The notes beneath the pieces were generated by a model. It was not told where the DNA came from. It did not search any database and saw only the letters and a list, made by a program, of their open reading frames with translations. The position numbers were made by a program, and so were the translations under genes. From NCBI GenBank assembly GCA_937952235.1, contig CALFZM010000258.1, positions 1 through 30,706 of the forward strand: a stretch of 30,706 nucleotides of DNA, given 5' to 3'. This DNA comes from an uncultured Opitutia bacterium (GTDB lineage: Bacteria; Verrucomicrobiota; Verrucomicrobiia; Opitutales; Opitutaceae). Below, piece after piece: positions 1-9,241 of this stretch. Numbering within the stretch: the first letter of the stretch is position 1; the number at the start of each line of letters is the position of its first letter.

Positions 1-2
1 CC

Positions 3-1451
3 GCCACCGCCCGTGCCGCCGAGCCCGCGTCGAGCCTTGTCCTCGTCATCGATGGGCTCCGGCCGGAGTACGTGGCGCCGGCAATCATGCCGCGCCTGCA
101 TGCCCTGGGTGAGACGGGCGTCGTGGTCGATGCGCACCACGCCGTGTTTCCCACCGTCACGCGCGTCAACGCGAGTTCGCTCGCGACCGGCACCACGCCA
201 CAAGGCCACGGGCTGATGCAGAACACGATCTGGCTGCCGGCGGTGTCGCCCGATGCGATCGACACCGGCGAGGCCGCCCAGCTCCGCGCGGCCGAGGCCA
301 GGCTCGGCGGCCGACTGCTCAGCGCCGTGTCGCTTGGCGAGTGGTTCCAGCAGTCTGGCCGACGCGTGCTCGCCGCGGGCTCCGGCACGACGGGGTCGAC
401 CTGGCTGCTCAACCACAAGCCCGGGCCGGGCGCCGCGGTGCTCAGCAGCCGCGACCTAATCCTGCCCGAGACGCTGCGCGAGCGGGCCACCGCGGTGCTC
501 GGCCCGGCGCCCGCGCTCGCGTATCCGAATCGCGCCGCGAACCGCTGGGCCGTCGACGCGTTCCTCGAAGTCGGGCTCCGCGACCTGCGCCCCGACGTGA
601 CCCTGCTCTGGCTCACCGATCCCGACGGCACCGCGCACCGGCACGGGGTCGGATCGCCCCTGACGCTCGAGGCGCTGCGGGCGGTCGACGGCGAAGTGGG
701 AAGGTTGCTCGACGGCCTGGCCGCGCGCGGCAGGCGGGACCGCACCAATGTCCTTGTCACCGCCGACCACGGCTTCTCCACCCACGGCGGGCCTTTTAAC
801 GTCGCCGCTCTCCTCACGGCCCGCGGGCTCGCCGCCGGGGTGAAGGTCGTCGGCGGCACGCAGGTCTACGTCGGCGCCGGTGGCGACGAGCGCATCCGCC
901 GGATCGTCGCGCTGCTCCAGGAGACGCCCTGGGTCGGCGCGCTCTTCACCCGCGCGGCCCGGCCCGGTGCCCGGGAGGGTTTCGTGCCGGGCACGCTCGC
1001 GTTCGGTGCGATCGGATATGCGCACGAGCGCGCCCCGGACATCCTGGTCGATCCGCAGTGGACCGCGGACGTCAACGCCCACGGCTACGCCGGCACCACG
1101 ACCTCCGGCGGCGTGGCCGGCCACGGCTCCTCGAGCCCCTACGACATCCGCATCCGGCTCATCGCGGCAGGTCCCGCGTTCAAGCGTGGCGTGCGCAGCG
1201 CGGTGCCGACGGCCAACACCGATCTCGCTCCCACCCTGTGCCGGCTGCACGGACTCGAGCCGGCGCCGACCATGACCGGGCGCGTGCTGACCGAACTGCT
1301 GCGCGATGGACCGGACCCGGCGGCGGTGCCCGTGACGCGGCAGACGACGCGGGTCGAGGCGCCGCATCCGTCCGGCAAGTACGTCCTGGAGCTGCACACC
1401 TCGCGCGTCGGGGCGACGGAGTACGTCGATTTCACCCGCACGACGCGTTGA
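3..1451 (+). CDS. Alkaline-phosphatase-superfamily phosphodiesterase/nucleotide pyrophosphatase (5' end outside window)
   Basis: The frame is open to the left window edge, so the true start lies upstream; a start at the GTG at 72 would remove the first metal-binding motif. Seen in order, numbered from position 3: VIDGLRPEY (Asp17), FPTVTRVN with Thr53 as the likely nucleophile and Asn56 beside it, DPDGTAHRHG (Asp, His, His), VTADHGFS (Asp-His) and GHGSSSPYD (His). These are all the metal-binding residues expected of the two-zinc NPP/type I phosphodiesterase family, so the enzyme looks intact and should cleave phosphodiester or pyrophosphate bonds of nucleotides or similar substrates. The N-terminus is missing, so export cannot be judged from sequence, although most relatives are periplasmic or lipoprotein enzymes. 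The substrate cannot be told. It ends 246 nt before the TonB-dependent receptor on the same strand. Confidence 0.9.
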   Translation, partial: ATARAAEPASSLVLVIDGLRPEYVAPAIMPRLHALGETGVVVDAHHAVFPTVTRVNASSLATGTTPQGHGLMQNTIWLPAVSPDAIDTGEAAQLRAAEARLGGRLLSAVSLGEWFQQSGRRVLAAGSGTTGSTWLLNHKPGPGAAVLSSRDLILPETLRERATAVLGPAPALAYPNRAANRWAVDAFLEVGLRDLRPDVTLLWLTDPDGTAHRHGVGSPLTLEALRAVDGEVGRLLDGLAARGRRDRTNVLVTADHGFSTHGGPFNVAALLTARGLAAGVKVVGGTQVYVGAGGDERIRRIVALLQETPWVGALFTRAARPGAREGFVPGTLAFGAIGYAHERAPDILVDPQWTADVNAHGYAGTTTSGGVAGHGSSSPYDIRIRLIAAGPAFKRGVRSAVPTANTDLAPTLCRLHGLEPAPTMTGRVLTELLRDGPDPAAVPVTRQTTRVEAPHPSGKYVLELHTSRVGATEYVDFTRTTR

Positions 1452-1697
1452 GCGTGCTGCGGGGAATCGACTGCACCGCCGGGGAGTTTGCTCTCGGAGT
1501 GCGTTCGCAGCGGCGTGCCCGGTCCGGATAACGAAATTGCCAGGGAGAGAACGGACCGTGACTTGGCGCCCGGGATCCTCCACGATGTAGGCTCCGCTGG
1601 GGGATAGGCCCTGCCTCCAGCGGGCCTTACCCCGCCGGGTCCGACCGGCCCCATCGTTCCCCGCGGTGGGACATTCAAAACCATACCCCCCCAGCAA

Positions 1698-4600
1698 ATG
1701 ACCTCACGTCCCTGGCCCGGATTCCTGCCTATGCTCGTTGCTCCTGGCGTGCTGTTCGCAGCGCAGGTGACGAATCCCGTTCCGTCGACCCCTTCGGGCG
1801 AGACGGTGACGTTGTCCCCCTTCACCGTCTCCGACACCCAGGATGTCGGCTACGTGGCCACCAATACGCTCGCCGGCACCCGTCTCAATACTCCGCTCAA
1901 GGACGTCGGCACCTCGATCTCGGTCGTCACCAAGGAATTTCTCCTCGATCTCGCGGCCAACGACAGCTCGACGCTTCTCCCTTACACCGTGGGCACGGAA
2001 ATCGGCGGACCCGATGGAAACTTTGCCGGGGGTGCGATCACCGGCGGCCGGGCCGACCAGGCCGGCTCGCGGGCGGAGCCGGAACGCAACCAGCGCGTGC
2101 GCGGCCTCGCCTCGGCGGAACTGACGCGGGACTACTTTCTCTCGGACATCCCCTTCGACTCGTACAACACGGAGCGCGTCACCATCAACCGGGGCCCCAA
2201 TGCGCTGCTCTTCGGCATCGGGAGCCCGGGTGGCGTGATCAACAACACCTCGCTCGCGCCCGTCTTCGGCAGCAATTTCTACGAGGCCAGGCTCCAGATC
2301 GGCCAGCGGCATTCGCATCGCGAGTCCTTCGACCTGAATCGCGAGATCGTCGCGAAACGGCTGGCGGTGCGGATTGCCGGGCTGAACAAGCGCAACGAAT
2401 ACCGCCAGCGTCCGGCTTGGGAGCGGGACCAGCGCATCTACGGCGCGATCACGGCCGTGCTGGCCGAGAACCGCGCCAGCCCGTTCCTCGGCCCCACCAC
2501 CCTGCGTGCGAATGCGGAGTATGGCGATATCGCGGCCAATCCGCCGAGCACGACGCCGCCGTCCGACGGCTTTTCTTCCTGGTGGAGTCTGCCGTCGCGC
2601 GACCTCGAGCGCTTCACGGGCACGGTGTTCCCGGCCTACTACGACAACGGCACCTTCGTACCGCGGGCCACGATCGACGGCCGTACGCAGCAGTCGATCG
2701 TCGGCCACACCAGCATTCCGAACTTTCTCCAGTTCAACGCCATTTATCCTGGAGCGGGTCGTCCCACCCAGGGCCTGGCCGGAACCAACGCCAGCCTCGC
2801 GGGCGGCCAGGGGCGGATCCTCTGGACCGGCGTGCCGGGACGGATCCGCTTCGACATCTATGCGACCGCGAACGCCTACAGCACGGCGTTTTTCCCCGGC
2901 TTCGACACGCCGTCGCTGCAGGACCGGAAGGTCTTCGATTTCTACCACCACCTTTTCTCGGGCGAGACAAACCGGGTGGACCGCGACTTCCAGGCGCAGA
3001 ACGTCACGCTTGAGCAGGTGCTCTGGGGCGGGCGCGCGGGAATCGAGCTGGCTTACGATTATCAGCGCTATCGGATCGACCGGGTGCAGCCCTTCAACGG
3101 GGGCACCGCCGAAGTGCGCATCGACATCAACCGCACCCTGGGCAACGACCAGCCCAATCCCAATCTCGGCCGGCCCTACTATGTGGTCGACACGGCCAAC
3201 ACCAACGACAGCCGCACCGATCGCGAATCCGCCCGCGCGACCGCTTTCGTGACGTTCGACGGCAAGGACCTTTTCGGCAAGGGGCGCGGCGCGTTCTGGT
3301 TCGGACGCCACACGCTCACCGGGATGTACTTCGACAGCTCCATCGAGACGCGCAGCCGGACATTCGGCCTGACGACCGACGCCGAGACGCTGAACCTCAC
3401 CACCATGCTGGCGGGCAACAGCGACAACTTCCGGCGCCAGATCGGCGCGGCGGTTTATGTCGGCCCGTCGCTGCTCAACACCGCCAGCGCCGCGGATGTC
3501 CGCCTCGGCCCGATCCCGGACATCACCCTCCCGCGCCAGGGAGACCGCTTCGAGATGTTTTACTTCGATCCCAATGCGCTGCCGGCGGCGAGCCGGACGG
3601 TGCGCAATGCGACGATCGACATCCGGCGCTTTCTGCGCAGCGGCAACATCGGCCGGCGCGAGATTTCCTCCTCGGTGGCGAGCCTCCAGAGCTACTGGCT
3701 GGACAGCCACCTCGTGACCATCGCCGGCCTGCGTCGCGACGAACAAAAGACGTTCGAGCGGATCGACCTGACGAACGACTCCGATCCGCTCACCAGTGAC
3801 CGGCTGGCGATCGGCGACTTCGATCCGGCGGCCATCCGCCTGCGCAGCGATCCCTCCGACGTGGCGAAGGGCGACACGCTCACGTGGAGCGTGGTGGGCC
3901 GGTATCCGCAAAGACTCTTCGGCCCGCTGCCGCTCAATGCGGACTTGCGGGTGTTTGCCAACCGCTCGGAGAACTTCAGCCCGGTCGGGGCGCGCCGCGA
4001 CGTCTACAACAACCTGCAGGCGGCGCCGACCGGCACGACGAAGGAGTACGGGTTCATGTTCGACCTCTTCGGCGGCAAGGTCTCGGCGCGCGTGAATCGC
4101 TACGAGACGGCCGGGACGGGCTTCACCAACCCCGCGTTGCAGGGTGCCGTCAACACCGCCATCAACGGCATCCAGACCCTCTCGCTGCAGCGGCTGCTGG
4201 ATGCCGAGACGGCTGGCTTCACGCTCGAACAGGTGGGCCTGACCCAGGTCGGCATCTCCTCCTACGCCCAGGCCTACCAGGAGATCATAAACTTCCTGCC
4301 GGAGCCGACGCGCGGCATCCGCAACCTCCGGATCGAAACGCTGAACGGGGTCCGCCGTTTCGAGGGCAATCCGATCCTGGGAGCGGTCGGCACCTCTTCG
4401 TTCGTCGCCAAGGGCTGGGAACTCGACCTCACCGGAAATCCGGCGCGCGGCCTGCGCATTTCCTTCAACGTGGCGCAGCAGAACACCGTGAAGTCGGACA
4501 TCGCGCCCGAGCTGAGAAAGTTCGCCGCCGAAATGCGCGCCAACATCGACAAGTCGCCCCTGCGAAACGTCTTTGACAGCCCCACGCTCGGCGAGACCAA

Positions 4601-5060
4601 CACGCATTTCGGCCGGTTCGAGAACAACGTCACCCGGCCGATCGCGGCGGAGGTCGCGAAGGAAGGCACCAAGTCGCTCGAACAGCGGGAGTGGCGGCTC
4701 AATGCCGTTGTCAGCTACGATTTCAGCGGCCGCCTGCGCGGTTGGGGAATCGGCGCCGGCGCGCGCTGGCAGTCGGAAGTCGCCACCGGCTACCCCAATT
4801 TCATCGACGCCGATGGCGTGATCCAGCCCGACCTGTCGAAACCCTACTTCGGCGATCCGGAGTTCAACGGCGACGCCTGGCTCAGCTACAAGCTCCGGAT
4901 CTTCCGCGACCGGGTGGCCTGGCGGATTCAATTGAACGTGCGCAATCTGGTGGGTTCGGACTCGCTCATCCCGGTGAGCACGAATCCCGACGGGCGCACG
5001 GCCATCGTGCGCATCCCGCCGGACCGGCAGTGGGTCGTGACCAATACCTTCCGGTTCTGA
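1698..5060 (+). CDS. TonB-dependent outer-membrane receptor, Opitutaceae type
   Basis: The protein has 1120 residues. An N-terminal export signal (hydrophobic stretch about residues 8-22, possible cleavage near FAAQ) is followed by VTLSPFTV at 37-44, in the place of a TonB box, and GYVATNTLAGTRL. A plug domain follows (LKDVGTSISVVTKEFL; ERVTINRGPNALLFGIGSPGGVINNTS), then a long barrel of alternating strands ending in WVVTNTFRF, with the terminal Phe expected of an outer-membrane beta-signal. There is no N-terminal carboxypeptidase-like domain as in SusC, and no SusD gene nearby. It should take up a bulky substrate using TonB energy; the ligand is unknown. The ATG at 1698 has no clear Shine-Dalgarno sequence but gives a good signal peptide. 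Neighbouring exported hydrolases hint that it imports a breakdown product (inference). Confidence 0.93.
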   Translation: MTSRPWPGFLPMLVAPGVLFAAQVTNPVPSTPSGETVTLSPFTVSDTQDVGYVATNTLAGTRLNTPLKDVGTSISVVTKEFLLDLAANDSSTLLPYTVGTEIGGPDGNFAGGAITGGRADQAGSRAEPERNQRVRGLASAELTRDYFLSDIPFDSYNTERVTINRGPNALLFGIGSPGGVINNTSLAPVFGSNFYEARLQIGQRHSHRESFDLNREIVAKRLAVRIAGLNKRNEYRQRPAWERDQRIYGAITAVLAENRASPFLGPTTLRANAEYGDIAANPPSTTPPSDGFSSWWSLPSRDLERFTGTVFPAYYDNGTFVPRATIDGRTQQSIVGHTSIPNFLQFNAIYPGAGRPTQGLAGTNASLAGGQGRILWTGVPGRIRFDIYATANAYSTAFFPGFDTPSLQDRKVFDFYHHLFSGETNRVDRDFQAQNVTLEQVLWGGRAGIELAYDYQRYRIDRVQPFNGGTAEVRIDINRTLGNDQPNPNLGRPYYVVDTANTNDSRTDRESARATAFVTFDGKDLFGKGRGAFWFGRHTLTGMYFDSSIETRSRTFGLTTDAETLNLTTMLAGNSDNFRRQIGAAVYVGPSLLNTASAADVRLGPIPDITLPRQGDRFEMFYFDPNALPAASRTVRNATIDIRRFLRSGNIGRREISSSVASLQSYWLDSHLVTIAGLRRDEQKTFERIDLTNDSDPLTSDRLAIGDFDPAAIRLRSDPSDVAKGDTLTWSVVGRYPQRLFGPLPLNADLRVFANRSENFSPVGARRDVYNNLQAAPTGTTKEYGFMFDLFGGKVSARVNRYETAGTGFTNPALQGAVNTAINGIQTLSLQRLLDAETAGFTLEQVGLTQVGISSYAQAYQEIINFLPEPTRGIRNLRIETLNGVRRFEGNPILGAVGTSSFVAKGWELDLTGNPARGLRISFNVAQQNTVKSDIAPELRKFAAEMRANIDKSPLRNVFDSPTLGETNTHFGRFENNVTRPIAAEVAKEGTKSLEQREWRLNAVVSYDFSGRLRGWGIGAGARWQSEVATGYPNFIDADGVIQPDLSKPYFGDPEFNGDAWLSYKLRIFRDRVAWRIQLNVRNLVGSDSLIPVSTNPDGRTAIVRIPPDRQWVVTNTFRF

Positions 5061-5068
5061 GGCAGTGG

Positions 5069-5144
5069 GGTGGAGCCGCCTGTCCCCGGGCGGCTGACGC
5101 CCGACGGACCGGGCCGCAGCGGCGTGAGGACACGCCGCTCCACC
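5069..5144 (+). repeat. 76-bp palindromic element, copy 1
   Basis: It begins GGTGGAGC and ends with the reverse complement GCTCCACC. Inside are two hairpins: GCCGCCT-gtcccc-GGGCGGC (one T:G pair) and AGCGGCGT-gaggac-ACGCCGCT (5118-5125 with 5132-5139, eight perfect pairs). It is exactly as long as the copies at 5235 and 14962. It starts 8 nt after the TonB receptor stop codon and could act on the 3' end of that transcript, although no T-tract follows. Confidence 0.88.
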
Positions 5145-5234
5145 TCTCCGTGCGGTGGTTTTCTTCGGTGAGGTGAAAGCCGACGGGATGGCTTCGTCTG
5201 AGGCTGGGGGCACGTTGCGGACGGATTCGGTTGG

Positions 5235-5310
5235 GGTGGAGCCGCCTGTCCCCAGGCGGCTGACGTGCGACGGACCGGTCCGCAGCGGCGTGAGGACACG
5301 CCGCTCCACC
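5235..5310 (+). repeat. 76-bp palindromic element, copy 2
   Basis: It has the same GGTGGAGC/GCTCCACC ends and the same two hairpins as copy 1, with the first hairpin perfectly paired (GCCGCCT-gtcccc-AGGCGGC). It lies 166 bp downstream of copy 1 in the same orientation, and the flanking tail is shared as well, so these two copies probably arose by local duplication of a larger unit. Confidence 0.88.
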
Positions 5311-5552
5311 TTTCCGTGCGGTGGTTTTCTTCGGTGAGGTGAAGGCAGCCTGGCGGCACGGTGCGGACGGATCTCCGCCTCCGCCGGAGCCGGCTGCAGA
5401 TGACGCCGCCCGCAGCACGGCGGGAAAGAGATTGAGCGTTTGATGGCGAATCGCGCGATGCCGGTGCGCGCACTCGACTCCCCGGGCGCTCTCCTGAAAC
5501 TGGCGGCGTGACTCTGCCCCGCCTTCTCCCGCCCTCACTTCCGTCCACGCCC

Positions 5553-7757
5553 GTGAACCGCAGTTGCGCCGGCGCCCTCGGCGTGCGCGTGCTGGCCTGG
5601 CTGGTCCTTGCGGCGGCGCCGCCCTTTGCCGACGCCGCCGACGCCGCCGACGAGGCGCGCCGTCGCGCCAGCCTGGAGGCGCTCAAGGTGCTCGAGCCGA
5701 CGCGCAAGCCGCGCGACGGACGGATCAACCTGCAAGACATCACCTGGGAGGACTGGCAGAGGCGAACGGGCGAGCTGCCGCCGGACTTCGCCTCGATGCC
5801 CTCGAATCCCTTCCTGCCCGATCCGCTCGCGGGCGTGCGCACGCGGGCCGACTGGGCGAAAAGGCGGGAGGAGCTGAAGGCGACGCTCCAGCACTGGATG
5901 ACGGGCCGCTTACCGCCCAAGCCCGACAACCTCCGCGCGGTCGTCACGGGCGAGCGGCAGGAGGGCGACGTGACGGTGCGCGACGTACGGCTCGAGTTCG
6001 GCCCCGGCCACCGGGCGACGCTGCGACTTCAGTTGCTGATCCCGCCGGGCGCGAAGAAGCGTCCGGTCTTCCTGACCAACCACAACCGTTCGCGGCCCTG
6101 GGCGGCGAGCGCGGTGGCGCGCGGCTACGTGGGCTGCATCTACCACGCGACGGATCCCTACTACGGCGAGGGCGACGATTCCGAGGGCTTCGTCGACGTG
6201 TATCCGGACTACGACTTCAGCGTGCTGTCGCGCTGGGCCTGGGCGGCGAGCCGCGCGGTCGACTACCTCGTGACGCTGCCCGAGGTGGAGCCGACGCAAA
6301 TCGGCCTGAGCGGCCACTCGCGCAACGGCAAGTCCTCGGTCTTCGCGGCCGCGTTCGACGAACGGATCGCGGCCGTGGTCGCCTCCGGCGGCAACACCGG
6401 CGAGTGCACGCCCTGGCGCTACACCAACGACCCGTTTGGGAGCGAGACGGCCGAGATCATCACCACGGTCAACCCGCATTGGTTTCACCCGCGGCTGCGG
6501 TTCTTCATCGGCAACGAGGACAAGCTGCCGTTCGACCAGAACACGCTGTTCTCGCTCATCGCGCCGCGCGGAGTCCTGATGAACTCGGCGTTCACGGAGT
6601 CGGCCAACACCGTGCTGGGTTTCGAGCAGCATTTCCGTTCGCTGCGCCGCGTGTACGAGTTCCTCGGCGCGCGGGACCACGCCCAGCTCCGCCTGCGGGC
6701 GGGCCTGCACGCGACGACGGCCGACGACATCGAGACCTACTTCGATTTCTTCGACCGCATCTTCGGCCGCGGCCAGGCGCCCGTGCAGGAGACCATGATC
6801 TTCGGCTACACGTTCGAAGGGTGGCAGCGTACGACCGGCACCCAACGCGCGCCCGCGGTCGGCGCCGACCCGCTGCGCTGGGCGCTGGGCGAGCGCCCCC
6901 CGCAGGTGCCGTTCGCGCGACCGACGCACGACCAGGGCCGGGTGCTCGTCAGCGACGGCTGGATGCGGGCCATCTCGCCGGCGCCCGTCGACAAGAGCTT
7001 CAAGGAGGTCACGGTGCCGCTGGGCGTCAACGTGAAGGCGGACCTGTTCCTCCCCGTCGAGAACTCGCCCGGCCGGCGCCCGGTCGTCATCTGGCTGCAC
7101 GCGTTCAACCACGCGCGCGGTTACATGCACCAGGCGCGCACGCCCTTCGTGGATCTCGTCCGGCGCGGCTACGCGGTGCTGGCCTTCGACCAGATCGGTT
7201 TCGGCACGCGCGTGGAACAGGCGAAGGATTTCTATCGCCGCTACCCGCAGTGGTCGCTGCTCGGAAAAATGGTGGCGGACACGCGCTCCGCGATCGCGGC
7301 GATGCGGGATCATCCCGCCATCGATCCGGACCGCATCTACCTCGTCGGCTACGCGCTCGGTGCGCAGGTCGCGCTCTGGACCGCGGCCGAGGATCCTGCG
7401 CCGCGTGCCGTCGTGGCGATCGCCGGCATCACGCCCCTGCGCACTTCGGGCGACCGCGAGGCGATCCGGATGTACTCGCACTTGCACGGGCTGCTGCCGC
7501 GGCTGGGATTCTACGCGGATAGGCCGGCGGAGCTGCCTTTCGATTACGACGACGTGCTGCGCCGCATCGGCGGCAAGCCGGTGCTGATCGTCGCCCCGCA
7601 GAACGACCGCTTCGCGCACCTTCCCGCGCTGCAGGCGCTCGTGCGCGGACTGCCTGGCGTGACGGTGCAGACCCCCTACGACTTCAACCGGCTGTCCAAA
7701 GACGTGCGGACCCCCGCCTTCGAGTGGCTCGACCGGGTCCGAACCCAAGGCCCGTAA
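5553..7757 (+). CDS. Secreted protein with two alpha/beta-hydrolase domains (esterase-like)
   Basis: The GTG at 5553 gives 734 residues with a clean signal peptide (MNRSCAGALGVRVLAWLVLA, then ADA). An in-frame GTG at 5508 would add 15 residues before it and is the alternative start. Numbering from 5508, the first hydrolase domain carries the nucleophile elbow GHSRNGK at 269-275, with Ser271; this resembles the G-x-S-R-x-G-K pattern of CE15 and related carbohydrate esterases. A His in GLHATTADD is a candidate catalytic base. A second alpha/beta-hydrolase fold follows (VVIWLHAFNHARG, GYAVLAFDQIGFG, IYLVGYALGAQ). At its elbow, GYALG (614-618), Ala616 replaces the usual Ser, so this half is probably not a serine hydrolase. 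The substrate is unknown; a carbohydrate ester is plausible. Confidence 0.82.
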   Translation: MNRSCAGALGVRVLAWLVLAAAPPFADAADAADEARRRASLEALKVLEPTRKPRDGRINLQDITWEDWQRRTGELPPDFASMPSNPFLPDPLAGVRTRADWAKRREELKATLQHWMTGRLPPKPDNLRAVVTGERQEGDVTVRDVRLEFGPGHRATLRLQLLIPPGAKKRPVFLTNHNRSRPWAASAVARGYVGCIYHATDPYYGEGDDSEGFVDVYPDYDFSVLSRWAWAASRAVDYLVTLPEVEPTQIGLSGHSRNGKSSVFAAAFDERIAAVVASGGNTGECTPWRYTNDPFGSETAEIITTVNPHWFHPRLRFFIGNEDKLPFDQNTLFSLIAPRGVLMNSAFTESANTVLGFEQHFRSLRRVYEFLGARDHAQLRLRAGLHATTADDIETYFDFFDRIFGRGQAPVQETMIFGYTFEGWQRTTGTQRAPAVGADPLRWALGERPPQVPFARPTHDQGRVLVSDGWMRAISPAPVDKSFKEVTVPLGVNVKADLFLPVENSPGRRPVVIWLHAFNHARGYMHQARTPFVDLVRRGYAVLAFDQIGFGTRVEQAKDFYRRYPQWSLLGKMVADTRSAIAAMRDHPAIDPDRIYLVGYALGAQVALWTAAEDPAPRAVVAIAGITPLRTSGDREAIRMYSHLHGLLPRLGFYADRPAELPFDYDDVLRRIGGKPVLIVAPQNDRFAHLPALQALVRGLPGVTVQTPYDFNRLSKDVRTPAFEWLDRVRTQGP

Positions 7758-7898
7758 CACATCGCTGCTCCAACCGCCCCCGGCCCCATCACCCATCACC
7801 TATCGCCCGTCATCCCTCACCCTCCCTCCGATCCCGATTTCCCTCGCCGCCCGTCCGGTTCCACCCATACCGAGACTCGCTCGTTCCCCCGAAGTACC

Positions 7899-9140
7899 AT
7901 GGCCCGGATCCCCTTCCTCTCGGTGTTCCTGTCGCTGACCTGCCTGGCGCCCGCGCGAGCGGAGTGGCCCGAGTTTCGCGGGCCGACGGGGCAGGGGCAT
8001 GCGACGGCGACGGGCCTGCCGGTCGAGTGGTCGGCGACGCGAAACGTCGCGTGGAAGCAACCTCTGCCTGGCTTGGGCTGGTCTTCCCCGGTCATCGCCG
8101 GCGGGCGCGTGTTCCTCACCACCGGAGTGCCGCGCGAAGGGGGCGGCGCCTCGTTGCGGGCGCTGGCCGTGGATGCGACGGACGGTCGGATCGTATGGGA
8201 GACGGAGGTGTTTGCCGGGGCCGACATCGAGGCCCAGCCGCTGCACAAGAAGAACAGCCCGGCGAGCCCCACCGCGCTGCTCGCCGGCGACCGGGTGTAC
8301 GTGCACTTCGGGCACCATGGCACCGCGTGCCTGGACCGCGAGGGCCGGATCGTCTGGCGCAACAACCGGCTCAAGTACAATCCCGTCCACGGCAACGGCG
8401 GCTCGCCGATTCTCGTCGACGACCTGCTCATCTACAACGCCGACGGCGGCAAGGATCCCTGCGTGGTCGCGCTCGAGCAGCGGACGGGTGAGGTGCGCTG
8501 GCAGGTGCCGCGCACGGTCCAGCCGCGGCAGACGTTTTCCTTCTGCACGCCGCTGCTCATCACCGTCGACGGCGTGCGGCAGGTGATCACGCCGGGCAGC
8601 GGGGCGGTCGCGGCGCTCGACCCGCGCGACGGCCGCGAACTCTGGCATGTGAAGTACGGCGCGGGTTATTCGGTGGTGCCGCGTCCGGTCTACGCGAACG
8701 GGCTTCTCTTCATCGGCACCGGCTACAACCGCGCCGATCTGCTCGCGGTCCGGCCGGGCGGCGCGGGCGACCTCACTGACACGAACATCGTGTGGCGCAC
8801 GACCAAGGGTGCGCCGCTCACGCCGTCGGTCGTCGCGGTGGGGGATGAGATCTACGTCGTCTCCGACATGGGCGTCGCGAGCTGCTTCGACGCGAAGACC
8901 GGCACGCAGCACTGGCAGGAGCGGCTGGAGGGAAACTATTCCGCGTCGCCCCTCGCCGCCGAGGGCCGGATCTATTTCCAGAACGAGACCGGCACGGGCA
9001 CCGTCCTCCAGGCCGGCAAGCAGTTCGTGAAACTCGCCACGAACAAGCTCGAGGAGCGGACGCTCGCGTCCTACGGCGTCGCCGGGAAGGCGTTCTTCAT
9101 CCGCACCGAGGCGAACCTGTACCGGATCGAGGCCCGGTAG
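7899..9140 (+). CDS. Exported PQQ-like beta-propeller repeat protein
   Basis: The protein has 413 residues. The signal peptide MARIPFLSVFLSLTCLAPARA is followed by EWPEFRGPTGQG, an opening commonly seen in planctomycete and verrucomicrobial propeller proteins. Repeated blades show the G-x-x-x-W pattern (GRIVWETEV, GEVRWQVP, GRELWHVKYG, GTQHWQERLEG), each following a Leu/Val-Ala-aspartate strand, as in PQQ-dependent dehydrogenases and BamB. There is no sign of a separate dehydrogenase metal site or of a cytochrome domain, so it is more likely a binding or scaffold protein in the periplasm than an active dehydrogenase. The start is the ATG in ccatgg at 7899, without a clear Shine-Dalgarno sequence. 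It follows the two-domain hydrolase after a 141-nt pyrimidine-rich gap. Confidence 0.88.
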   Translation: MARIPFLSVFLSLTCLAPARAEWPEFRGPTGQGHATATGLPVEWSATRNVAWKQPLPGLGWSSPVIAGGRVFLTTGVPREGGGASLRALAVDATDGRIVWETEVFAGADIEAQPLHKKNSPASPTALLAGDRVYVHFGHHGTACLDREGRIVWRNNRLKYNPVHGNGGSPILVDDLLIYNADGGKDPCVVALEQRTGEVRWQVPRTVQPRQTFSFCTPLLITVDGVRQVITPGSGAVAALDPRDGRELWHVKYGAGYSVVPRPVYANGLLFIGTGYNRADLLAVRPGGAGDLTDTNIVWRTTKGAPLTPSVVAVGDEIYVVSDMGVASCFDAKTGTQHWQERLEGNYSASPLAAEGRIYFQNETGTGTVLQAGKQFVKLATNKLEERTLASYGVAGKAFFIRTEANLYRIEAR

Positions 9141-9150
9141 GGATCCTCCG

Positions 9151-9200
9151 CGCAAAGACGCGAAGGAAGGCAAACACTCGCCAAGAAAACCTGGCGTTAG
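9151..9200 (+). repeat. Fragment of the long inverted repeat (copy A)
   Basis: The left arm cgcaaagacgcgaagg is identical to that of the full copy at 9242 and is followed by a diverged middle (ggcaaacactcgccaag) and tggcgtt. The right arm ending in ctttgcg is missing, so this is a truncated copy. It begins 10 nt after the propeller gene's stop codon. Confidence 0.7.
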
Positions 9201-9241
9201 AGCGCCTTAAGCAAAAGCGTAGTTGATCGGGACGGGGTCCT

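Larger units (their letters stand above)
5061..5552. other. Intergenic region filled by two repeat units
   Basis: This gap between the TonB receptor and the two-domain hydrolase holds two copies of the 76-bp palindromic element (5069-5144 and 5235-5310), each followed by a shared tail of about 35 nt beginning tYtccgtgcggtgg. The second half of the spacer also recurs (gcggacggat near 5217 and 5370), so this is a degenerate tandem duplication with a period of about 166 bp. After about 5375 no repeat is seen. Reverse-strand open frames here come from the repeat and are not believable genes. No convincing promoter was found. Confidence 0.8.

Noticed and set aside
1704..5309. Long reverse-strand frame of about 1200 codons opposite the TonB receptor
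   Set aside because: It is a G+C-rich shadow: composition is Arg/Ala/Glu-rich with no domain, while the + strand carries a complete receptor with signal peptide and terminal Phe.
5564..7522. Alternative + strand frame inside the two-domain hydrolase gene
   Set aside because: The product is Arg/Gly/Ala-rich low complexity without motifs and overlaps a clear two-domain protein.
7758..7898. Pyrimidine-rich gap with short catcacc repeats
   Set aside because: The repeats are too short and irregular to call a repeat array, and no secondary structure is evident.
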